From Candidatus Omnitrophota bacterium (GTDB taxonomy: Bacteria > Omnitrophota > Gorgyraeia > Gygaellales > Profunditerraquicolaceae): a DNA stretch of 30,720 bases. Made by a program: the position numbers and the translations under genes. Shown in pieces: positions 8,335-14,138 of this stretch; within the stretch, counting starts at the first letter, position 1; each line of letters opens with the position of its first letter. The DNA is taken from NCBI GenBank assembly GCA_028717055.1, contig JAQUOO010000002.1:1-30720 (forward strand), given 5' to 3'. The notes under the pieces are model-generated. The model saw only the letters and a program-made list of their open reading frames with translations. It had not been told where the DNA came from and did not search any database.

Positions 8335-8688
8335 ATTCTAATTGTAAAGCCCGGCTCTTCCCGTGTGATAAATTTCAATCCTACATCAAAATTGCCTAAT
8401 TCTTTTGGTTCAACCCTTGCCACTTTGCCGATAATTCCATTCTGGTAAATAAAAACTCTTTTTTTCGAGTTTTTCACATATGGATAATAATCTCCGGTCA
8501 AAAGAAAGCCAAAGTATGTCGTCAGGATTAACGCCTTCTCGTATATTGCACAAGAGCCCACTGGGGCTTACATTAGAAGTATAACCCTCCAGCAGCTTGG
8601 AAATGGTTTCTTTCTTGCAAATCTTGTAAACTAGCGGTGTAGCGTAATCCAGTCTTACGAATTCTCTGCGCTCGTTCGGATTGTCCAT
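8331..8688 (-). pseudogene. PilZ-domain gene split by a +1 frameshift at an A7 run
   Basis: Two overlapping frames together form one PilZ protein. The first frame starts at 8688 and supplies the arginine motif NERREFVR and NVSPSGLL (D/NxSxxG). It then loses similarity after about residue 76 and ends at 8410. The second frame carries the rest, with NGIIGKVARVEP and GNFDVGLKFI, and ends at 8331, overlapping gpsA by 4 bp. Removing one base from the seven-A run (coding strand; plus-strand T run 8459-8465) joins them into 118 residues, close to the 120 of the neighbouring PilZ protein. It may be a real frameshift, a homopolymer sequencing error, or a gene rescued by transcriptional slippage. The A AAA AAG heptamer would favour a -1 slip, which leads to a third, closed frame. 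Confidence 0.8.
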
Positions 8689-8690
8689 TA

Positions 8691-9437
8691 CTATATAGCT
8701 AAATTTTGCTTATTTGTTCTAAGCTTGGCCAGATCCCAGGCATAGTCATAAAGGTGTAATCCTTTGCTTGCGGCAATAATTTCACCGTCTTCAACGCCGA
8801 TTTCTTCCGCCATATACTGTTTAACCAATTGCAAGCCTCCGAGGTTTGAAGGAAACCCTCCCCATAGGTCCCAAGAGCGAAAATACAACATAAAATGCAG
8901 TTTGCCGTAACGAATTCTCGTATCGATAATTCTCAGGCATGGGGGATCAGCCAATTTTATATCTGAAGGCATTCCGATTTCCATTACTGCTTGATTTGTG
9001 CCAACCCCCTTTTCTTTATAAAGCTTAATTACTTCTTCAATCTGGTTTACATCCAAAGGCATTTCTTTGGACATTTCTTTTCCGTCTACCTTTTCTTTGA
9101 TTTTAATTGTAGGGTTTACTAGCCGTTCTCCATAGGTGTAATCTTCGGTTTCAGTTTTGGCCCCCGTCATTAAATAACTTAAATAACCCTGGATATAATC
9201 CATATCGGTAGGCGCCGGTATAGGCATTCCTTCGGGAATTATAGGAATAATCTGATGAGCTGGTTTTTTTACGCGCACTACACAATAGTCAAATTCAAGG
9301 CGCTTTTGCCCTTCATAGCTGCCTTTAGTTATGGTATAAATATGCCCATGATCGAGTATTTTAGATAAGCATTGAAACCAGGCATCGTCTAGGTCGAAAG
9401 CGTCAATGTATACCGGATTCAATAGTTTTTCATTCAT
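8691..9437 (-). CDS. thyA: Divergent (archaeal-like) thymidylate synthase
   Basis: A 248-residue protein whose C-terminal half matches the ThyA/dCMP hydroxymethylase superfamily. It has DPPCL with probable catalytic Cys167, FRSWD (residues 186-190, the dUMP phosphate-binding Arg-Ser), SNLGG with Asn198 at the pyrimidine-discriminating position (Asn favours dUMP), and GLHLY with His228 and Tyr230. The N-terminal half differs from E. coli ThyA and resembles the archaeal branch, so the methyl donor could be tetrahydrofolate or another pterin. No Shine-Dalgarno is visible. Instead a perfect six-base hairpin ends two bases before the ATG. The gene sits 2 bp upstream of the frameshifted PilZ gene and 51 bp downstream of tRNA-Gly. 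Confidence 0.8.
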   Translation of the reverse strand: MNEKLLNPVYIDAFDLDDAWFQCLSKILDHGHIYTITKGSYEGQKRLEFDYCVVRVKKPAHQIIPIIPEGMPIPAPTDMDYIQGYLSYLMTGAKTETEDYTYGERLVNPTIKIKEKVDGKEMSKEMPLDVNQIEEVIKLYKEKGVGTNQAVMEIGMPSDIKLADPPCLRIIDTRIRYGKLHFMLYFRSWDLWGGFPSNLGGLQLVKQYMAEEIGVEDGEIIAASKGLHLYDYAWDLAKLRTNKQNLAI

Positions 9438-9439
9438 AT

Positions 9440-9454
9440 AACGAAGTTTTCGTT
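9440..9454 (-). promoter_or_regulatory. Small hairpin abutting the thymidylate synthase start codon
   Basis: AACGAA and TTCGTT flank a three-base loop, giving a perfect 6-bp stem whose transcript ends two bases before the ATG at 9437. There is no recognisable Shine-Dalgarno. A stem here would occupy the ribosome landing site. Some thymidylate synthases bind their own mRNA near the start codon, so translational autoregulation is possible, but that is inference. Confidence 0.35.
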
Positions 9455-9488
9455 CTTAGATTAATAAGTTGTGTTTCTATAGCCGATT

Positions 9489-9562
9489 TGGAGCGGGAGA
9501 GGGGAATCGAACCCCCATATATAGCTTGGAAGGCTATTGTTCTACCACTGAACTACTCCCGC
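9489..9562 (-). tRNA. tRNA-Gly (anticodon TCC)
   Basis: Acceptor GCGGGAG pairs with CTCCCGC, the D arm is GTTC/GAAC with GG in the loop, the anticodon stem is ATAGC/GCTAT around CTTCCAA (anticodon TCC), and the T arm is GGGGG-TTCGATT-CCCCT. The discriminator T is followed by an encoded CCA (plus-strand 9489-9491), unlike the Pro, Thr and Met tRNAs here. Confidence 0.96.
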
Positions 9563-9640
9563 ATATTTAAAGTTCAAAAGTCAAAACAAAAAGTAAAACT
9601 AGAAAATAAAAACAGGACTATCAATCATCAAATATCAAAG
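9558..9640. repeat. 83-bp perfect direct repeat, first copy
   Basis: Identical to 9887-9969 at an offset of 329 bp. It begins with the last bases of tRNA-Gly (CCCGC on the plus strand) and runs into AT-rich sequence. The two copies flank tRNA-Tyr. This looks like a recent tandem duplication or gene conversion between tRNA spacers. Confidence 0.93.
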
Positions 9641-9752
9641 GTCAAGATTCAGGATAAGCACAAACGACAAATATCAAAAACCCTAGTTTCAGATTTTAAT
9701 ATTTGGGTGCTGGATTTATTTTGGCCTTTGAATTTTATCATTTGTCATCAAG
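9622..9752. repeat. AT-rich imperfect palindrome (copy B of the dispersed family)
   Basis: Inverted repeat centred near 9685. The right arm has GGATTTATTTTGGCCTTTGA followed by ATTTTATCATTTGTCAT; the left arm has the complementary CAAATATCAAAGGTCAAGAT series. The symmetry may extend out to about 9580 and 9803, where AAAAAGTAAAACTAGA and the complement of TCTATTTTTACTTTTTA face each other. The spacer between tRNA-Gly and tRNA-Tyr (about 240 bp) therefore holds repeat sequence and no credible gene. Confidence 0.7.
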
Positions 9753-9803
9753 TCTCTCGTTTTTTAAATAAGAACCTTCCTTTTACTCTATTTTTACTTT
9801 TTA

Positions 9804-9889
9804 TGGTGGGCAGGAGAGGATTCGAACCTCTGAAGCACAAGTGCAGCAGATTTACAGTCTGCCCCCTTTGGCCACTTGGGTACCTACCC
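9804..9889 (-). tRNA. tRNA-Tyr (anticodon GTA)
   Basis: A class II tRNA with a long variable arm. Acceptor GGGTAGG pairs with CCTGCCC (one G-T wobble), anticodon stem GCAGA/TCTGC surrounds CTGTAAA (anticodon GTA), and the T arm is GAGG-TTCGAAT-CCTC. The discriminator A is followed by encoded CCA. Confidence 0.96.
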
Positions 9890-9969
9890 GCATATTTAAA
9901 GTTCAAAAGTCAAAACAAAAAGTAAAACTAGAAAATAAAAACAGGACTATCAATCATCAAATATCAAAG
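9887..9969. repeat. 83-bp perfect direct repeat, second copy
   Basis: Perfect copy of 9558-9640. It begins at the 5' end of tRNA-Tyr and fills most of the spacer towards tRNA-Thr. After 9970 the copies diverge apart from a short TCAA. The repeat includes a left-arm portion of the dispersed AT-rich palindrome, here without an intact right arm. Confidence 0.93.
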
Positions 9970-10011
9970 ATCAAAATAAAACTAAATGATAAGCACCTGT
10001 ATTTTGATAAA

Positions 10012-10084
10012 AGCCGGCGAGAGGAATCGAACCCCCGACCATCTGTTTACAAAACAGACGCTCTACCAACTGAGCTACGCCGGC
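10012..10084 (-). tRNA. tRNA-Thr (anticodon TGT)
   Basis: Acceptor GCCGGCG pairs with CGCCGGC, D arm GCTC/GAGC with GG in the loop, anticodon stem TCTGT/ACAGA around TTTGTAA (anticodon TGT), T loop TTCGATT. No CCA is encoded. Its 5' end is one base after the nnrD stop codon, so it must be cut out of the nnrD transcript. Confidence 0.96.
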
Positions 10085-10085
10085 G

Positions 10086-10949
10086 TTAACTGCTCTTTTT
10101 GATTGCTTGAGGGATTTTAGCAATAATATCCGAAGCAATCAAGGAAATTTGCGTTTTTTCTTTTGCTGCCAGATCACCGGCTAAACCATGCAAATACACC
10201 GCGTATTTAGCGGAAGAAAAACTATCTAAACCTTGTCCTAAAAATGCCGAAATCATTCCGGTTAAAACATCACCGCTTCCCGCGGAGCTCATTCCGGGAT
10301 TGCCGGTTTTGTTAATATATATTTGACCCTTAGCGTCGCTAACTATCGTATTGTGTCCTTTTAATACCAGAGTTAATTTATGGCTCCGCGAAAATTTACA
10401 GGCTATATCTTTCCTGTTTTTCTGAACAATATTTACCGTAATTCCTAATAAACGGGCCATTTCTCCCGGATGCGGAGTTAAAATTAAGTTTCTATTGCGA
10501 GCCTTTGGTTTTCTTAAAACATTCAAATGTCCGGCTAAAGCGTTAAGACCGTCAGCGTCGATAACCATAGGCTTATCTATAGCGCTTATTATTCTGCGTG
10601 TTAATGCCTGTGTTGTTTTGTCCTGGCTTAGCCCCGGCCCTATAACCAGTATATCAAATTTTTTCACAAAAAACCTGATTTTATCAAACGCCTTGCCGCT
10701 TAGCGATCCGCTCTTTGTTTGTGGCAAAGTCAGAGTCATTACTTCTTCAGGTTTTATTTTTATTATCGCGTTATTTATTCCTTTGGGTATTCCCAACCTG
10801 ACCGAGCCGGCTCCGGAACGCATAGCCGCTTGCGCGCAAAGAACAGCTGCTCCTGAATAGTTCATAGAACCGGCTAAAATAAAAATATGGCCGTAGTCGC
10901 CCTTATTACTCTCGGGCCTTCTTCGTAACAATTGCGTTGGCAACCGCAT
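10086..10949 (-). CDS. nnrD: ADP/ATP-dependent NAD(P)H-hydrate dehydratase
   Basis: A 287-residue protein of the YjeF C-terminal (ribokinase-like) family, which repairs hydrated NAD(P)H by phosphorylation-driven dehydration. It shows NKGDYGHIFILAGS near residue 15, VIGPGLSQD near 100, VIDADGLNAL, LTPHPGEMARLLG and the nucleotide/catalytic motif PGMSSAGSGDVLTGMI near 220. The NnrE epimerase half often fused to it is absent and must lie elsewhere. The start overlaps the 3' end of acpS by 44 bp. The RRPESNKGDYGH segment just after the start belongs to the family, so a later start is unlikely. tRNA-Thr follows its stop codon by one base. Confidence 0.93.
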   Translation of the reverse strand: MRLPTQLLRRRPESNKGDYGHIFILAGSMNYSGAAVLCAQAAMRSGAGSVRLGIPKGINNAIIKIKPEEVMTLTLPQTKSGSLSGKAFDKIRFFVKKFDILVIGPGLSQDKTTQALTRRIISAIDKPMVIDADGLNALAGHLNVLRKPKARNRNLILTPHPGEMARLLGITVNIVQKNRKDIACKFSRSHKLTLVLKGHNTIVSDAKGQIYINKTGNPGMSSAGSGDVLTGMISAFLGQGLDSFSSAKYAVYLHGLAGDLAAKEKTQISLIASDIIAKIPQAIKKSS

Positions 10950-11268
10950 AATTTTTTACGTGCGATATCGACACGATTACATCCATGCCTGCGCCCTTTG
11001 CGTTCAGAAATTTACAGGATGGTTTTCCCGTCTTATCGTTTAGAATTTCAATGTCTTTCCAGTTTAACTCTTCATCACCCAAAGCTTTAAATACCGCCTC
11101 TTTTGCGGCAAACCTTCCTGCTAGATGTTGATACAAGCTACCGCGGGTTTTAGCGTTAACTAGCTCTCCGTCGGTAAACACACGGCTTAAGAAAGTGTTC
11201 CCCCATTTTTCTACCGCTTTTTTTATGCGGTTTACTTCGGTTATATCAACACCTGTTCCCGAAATCAT
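10906..11268 (-). CDS. acpS: Holo-[acyl-carrier-protein] synthase
   Basis: Transfers 4'-phosphopantetheine from CoA to acyl carrier protein. The 120-residue length and the two family signatures fit: GTGVDITEVNRIKKAV (residues 4-19, metal-binding Asp) and AGRFAAKEAVFKAL (Glu-Lys catalytic region) in the first half, then VSISHVKNYAVANAIV near the C terminus. It is followed by nnrD with a 44-bp overlap, a pairing found in many bacteria. Upstream, the gap to pdxJ is partly filled by one arm of the dispersed AT-rich repeat. Confidence 0.95.
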   Translation of the reverse strand: MISGTGVDITEVNRIKKAVEKWGNTFLSRVFTDGELVNAKTRGSLYQHLAGRFAAKEAVFKALGDEELNWKDIEILNDKTGKPSCKFLNAKGAGMDVIVSISHVKNYAVANAIVTKKARE

Positions 11269-11273
11269 ATTTT

Positions 11274-11323
11274 ATTTGTTGAATTGGATTTATTTTGAAC
11301 TTTGAGTTTTGTCATTTAACATC
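11274..11323. repeat. Half copy of the dispersed AT-rich repeat (copy D)
   Basis: About 50 bp between pdxJ and acpS match the right arm of the family, including GGATTTATTTTGAACTTTGA and GTTTTGTCATTT. The opposing arm is missing, so this copy cannot form the long hairpin. It looks like a solo arm or decayed element. Confidence 0.7.
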
Positions 11324-11333
11324 AAACCCATTG

Positions 11334-12044
11334 CTATTTAATCAGGTTTTTCATCTCTTTAACAGCCCTGCCTAATCCAACGAATACCGCGCGGGAAATT
11401 ATAGAATGCCCAATATTTAATTCTTCAATATTGCTTATTCCGGCTACTCTTGAAACATTATTGTAATTCAGGCCATGTCCGGCGTAAACCTGTAACTCAA
11501 GCTTTTTTGCCAGATTAACCGCTGATCTTAAATTTCCCAAAAGCCGGTTTTCCGTATTCTTGCTTCTTGCGTTTGCATAAGAACCGGTATGAAATTCAAC
11601 CATATCGGCTCCGCTTAATTTTGCGGCTTCGATCTGTTTTTTTAGAGGATCAATAAACAAGCTTACCTCGATACCCGCATCTACCAGCCGCTTAACGGCA
11701 CCTCTTATTCTTTTCTGATTTAGAGCTACGTCTAAACCGCCTTCCGTAGTCAGTTCCTGCCGTTTTTCAGGAACCAATGTTACCTGATCAGGCTTAACTT
11801 TGCAAGCGATGTCCACAATTTCAGAAGCCACCGCCATTTCAAGGTTAAACCGTGTCTTAATAACGGATTTTAATAAGACAATGTCGTTTTCTTTAATATG
11901 CCTGCGGTCTTCTCTTAAATGCGCGACTATCGCATCTGCCCCGTTAGCTTCAGCTATGAGCGCGGCTAAAACAGGCTCAGGCTCAAGCCCCCCCCTTGCT
12001 TCCCTTAGGGTAGCCACATGATCTATATTTACGCCTAAACGCAT
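11334..12044 (-). CDS. pdxJ: Pyridoxine 5'-phosphate synthase
   Basis: Condenses 3-amino-2-oxopropyl phosphate with 1-deoxyxylulose 5-phosphate in the deoxyxylulose-dependent vitamin B6 pathway. The 236-residue TIM barrel is full length and starts with the diagnostic GVNIDHVATLREARGG. It continues with AHLREDRRHI, the glutamate-containing FNLEMA, DQVTLVPEKRQELTTEGGLD, SLFIDPLKKQIEAA, VEFHTGSYA, YAGHGLNYNNV and IEELNIGHSII. It starts 4 bp after the stop of the small CdaR-like gene, so it belongs to the cdaA operon. Its product also serves PLP enzymes such as threonine synthase nearby. Confidence 0.96.
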   Translation of the reverse strand: MRLGVNIDHVATLREARGGLEPEPVLAALIAEANGADAIVAHLREDRRHIKENDIVLLKSVIKTRFNLEMAVASEIVDIACKVKPDQVTLVPEKRQELTTEGGLDVALNQKRIRGAVKRLVDAGIEVSLFIDPLKKQIEAAKLSGADMVEFHTGSYANARSKNTENRLLGNLRSAVNLAKKLELQVYAGHGLNYNNVSRVAGISNIEELNIGHSIISRAVFVGLGRAVKEMKNLIK

Positions 12045-12048
12045 AATT

Positions 12049-12183
12049 TTACCCCAGCAGCATTTCCTCTTTTATATACAACCAAACGATGACCGCCAGA
12101 ATCAAAGATATTAGCTTTAACCAGGGATGATACGTAAAAATATGCGTTATTCTGTAAAATATGCTTATTCGATTTTTTTTCAT
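12049..12183 (-). CDS. 44-residue CdaR/YbbR-like membrane anchor remnant
   Basis: A short gene that starts at ATG 12183 behind a good Shine-Dalgarno (AAGGAAG, 7 bp upstream) and ends at TAA 12049. The segment WLKLISLILAVIVWLYIKEE (residues 21-40) is a single membrane helix with the motif that opens YbbR/CdaR proteins, the membrane regulators of the diadenylate cyclase CdaA. CdaR normally continues with several extracytoplasmic YbbR domains. Here translation stops four residues after the anchor, before pdxJ. It begins one base after the cdaA stop codon, exactly where cdaR usually sits. It may be a degraded CdaR or a functional mini-regulator; no downstream YbbR sequence remains. Confidence 0.72.
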   Translation of the reverse strand: MKKNRISIFYRITHIFTYHPWLKLISLILAVIVWLYIKEEMLLG

Positions 12184-12184
12184 G

Positions 12185-12946
12185 CTACTTCCTTATTTTT
12201 ATTATACCTTTTATTTTTAAGAATAAATCTTCATAGTTTAGATTATTGTATAGCTTTCCTTGATAAACCAACGAAATATCCTGCCTTTCTTCGGATACAA
12301 CGATTATAACGGCGTCGCTTTCCTCGCTTAATCCAAGGGCGGCCCTATGGCGAGTCCCGAAGATACGGTTTATATCCGGCCTTTGCGCTAGCGGAAACAA
12401 GGCTCCGGCTCCCATAATCCTGCCTCTTTGGACAATCAATGCTCCGTCGTGCAATGGATTGTTAGGGGTAAAAATTGCTTGAATTAATTCCGAGGAAAGC
12501 TTTGCGTCGATTCTAATCCCGCTTTCGATGTAACCGGAGAGAGAATCATTTCTTTCAATAGCTATAAGTGCTCCAATTTTATAGCCGGCAAGATCTTCTA
12601 CCGACTTGATAATTTCTTTAAGCATTAGATCGATTTCTTCTTCATCCATAGAATTTACAAATAGATTTCTCTGTCCGAGCCGCGCCAGCGCCTGTCTTAT
12701 TTCGGGATGGAATATCACTAAAAGGGCGATGACCGAAGTGGCAAAGAAATTCTTGAACAGCCAGTCTAACCTTTCCAGCCCCAATTTTTGAAAGATAAAG
12801 AAGGCTACTAACACGAGCGCAATTCCCCGGACAACTTGTATAGCCCGGGTTCCTTCAAAAAAAAGCATTGTCCGATAGATCACGATCCACAAGACTATGA
12901 TTTCAACAATCGATTTCCAGTGTATCAAAATGTCTGCGTAGTTCAT
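12185..12946 (-). CDS. cdaA: Diadenylate cyclase (c-di-AMP synthase)
   Basis: Makes c-di-AMP from two ATP. The N terminus has three membrane helices (about residues 14-30, 36-52 and 68-80), the CdaA topology, followed by a cytoplasmic DAC domain. The DGA motif (residues 167-169, HDGALIVQRG) and the RHR motif (199-201, GTRHRAALGLSEESDA) are intact, so it should be active. The 253-residue length fits. It overlaps folP by 4 bp. A vestigial CdaR-like gene follows. In other bacteria c-di-AMP controls potassium and osmolyte transport and cell-wall homeostasis. Confidence 0.95.
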   Translation of the reverse strand: MNYADILIHWKSIVEIIVLWIVIYRTMLFFEGTRAIQVVRGIALVLVAFFIFQKLGLERLDWLFKNFFATSVIALLVIFHPEIRQALARLGQRNLFVNSMDEEEIDLMLKEIIKSVEDLAGYKIGALIAIERNDSLSGYIESGIRIDAKLSSELIQAIFTPNNPLHDGALIVQRGRIMGAGALFPLAQRPDINRIFGTRHRAALGLSEESDAVIIVVSEERQDISLVYQGKLYNNLNYEDLFLKIKGIIKIRK

Positions 12947-14130
12947 TTATTTATACTATCCCTGACTAATAACGCCTGCTTCAGCGCCTTTACATCATGG
13001 ACTCTGAAGATATTAGCTCCGTTACCTGCGGCAATAACACAAGAAGATATCGTGCCAAATACTCTTTCTTCGGGATTGATATTTAAAATTCCGCCGATAA
13101 AAGATTTTCTTGATGTCCCGATTAAAATTGGCCTGCCGAGCACTTTAAATTCTTTTAGCCTTTTTATAATTTCCAGATTATGCTCTGTGGTTTTGCCGAA
13201 TCCAACTCCCGGATCAATGATTATTTTTTCTTTAGGAATCCCGTTGTTGATTCCCTTATCCATAGCCTTGGCCAAATATTCTATTATTTCATCAATCAAA
13301 GATAAATATTTTGGATTTTTTTGCATTGAACGGGGTAAACCCCGCATATGCATTATAACTACTCCGGCTTTATAGCGGCTGATAACTTTAGCCATACCGC
13401 TATCTTTTAATGCAGTAATGTCATTGACCATATTCGCGCCATTGTCCAAAGCCTGCTTAGCCACTTCAGGTTTATAGGTATCGATAGATAGCGGAATATT
13501 TATTTTTTTGGATACGGATTTAATTACCGGAATAACCCTGGCGAGCTCTTCTTTTATTGAAATCGGCCTTGCTCCGGGGCGGGTCGATTCTCCTCCGATA
13601 TCAAGGATATCCGCTCCGTCTTCAACCAGCTTTTGGGCAAAATCAGTAATTTCATCAATCGAACGCAAAAATAATCCGTCTCCACTAAAGGAATCCGGCG
13701 TAACATTTATAATACCCATAATGTAAGAGCGTGAGCCAAGGTTGAGTTTATGTCTTCCTAAAACCAGCCCAAGATTATCTTCTTGAAAATTTCTCAAGGC
13801 AACCTTTAAGTCTTGCGTTATCTTATTCAAGCCAAATGGCTGCATTTGCAGTTTATCGCTCAACTTTTTAAACTGAGAAAGATTTCCGATGATAAGGCAA
13901 TCGGTTTTCTTTATTCTTCCGGTCAGGGAATCCCGGCTGACAGCCACATCTCCGCCTAACGAAAGCATTTCCTGTTTTAGGATATTGGCTGAAACATTGC
14001 TCAAGGAATCAACTTTAGCAAGATAGGCTTGGGTTTTTGGCAGCATGATCTTGATGCCGTAAGCATCCACATCAATATCCTGCATTACTCGTTTTAAGTC
14101 TCTCTCTTTGGATACGCTCAAAATACGCAT
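12943..14130 (-). CDS. folP: Dihydropteroate synthase with N-terminal extension
   Basis: Condenses 4-aminobenzoate with 6-hydroxymethyl-dihydropterin diphosphate for folate synthesis. The catalytic TIM barrel runs from about residue 135: MGIINVTPDSFSGDG, DGADILDIGGESTRPGA, PLSIDTYKPEVA, NDITALKD, HMRGLPRSMQ, IDPGVGFGKT and IGTSRKSF are all present. Residues 1-125 form an extra domain unlike the ~280-residue E. coli enzyme; similar extensions occur in other dihydropteroate synthases, and its role is unknown. It lies between ftsH (8-bp gap) and cdaA (4-bp overlap). Folate supply is relevant to the methyl-tetrahydrofolate used by AcsE. Confidence 0.93.
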   Translation of the reverse strand: MRILSVSKERDLKRVMQDIDVDAYGIKIMLPKTQAYLAKVDSLSNVSANILKQEMLSLGGDVAVSRDSLTGRIKKTDCLIIGNLSQFKKLSDKLQMQPFGLNKITQDLKVALRNFQEDNLGLVLGRHKLNLGSRSYIMGIINVTPDSFSGDGLFLRSIDEITDFAQKLVEDGADILDIGGESTRPGARPISIKEELARVIPVIKSVSKKINIPLSIDTYKPEVAKQALDNGANMVNDITALKDSGMAKVISRYKAGVVIMHMRGLPRSMQKNPKYLSLIDEIIEYLAKAMDKGINNGIPKEKIIIDPGVGFGKTTEHNLEIIKRLKEFKVLGRPILIGTSRKSFIGGILNINPEERVFGTISSCVIAAGNGANIFRVHDVKALKQALLVRDSINK

Positions 14131-14138
14131 AATAAAAA

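Noticed and set aside
8455..8470. Programmed -1 ribosomal frameshift at A AAA AAG in the PilZ gene
   Set aside because: A -1 shift enters a frame that closes soon after; the PilZ continuation needs a +1 (or -2) shift.
9488..9925. 145-residue plus-strand open frame across the tRNA-Gly/tRNA-Tyr region
   Set aside because: It translates the antisense of two tRNA genes and the AT-rich repeat. The apparent protein (with segments such as ERGIEPPY) is the well-known artefact of antisense tRNA.
9558..9969. Possible CRISPR array around the 83-bp repeat
   Set aside because: Only two copies, too long, and the intervening segment is a tRNA gene with its spacer; no cas genes nearby.
9841..10089. 82-residue plus-strand open frame overlapping tRNA-Tyr and tRNA-Thr
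   Set aside because: Also antisense tRNA plus repeat; no start signal or family pattern.
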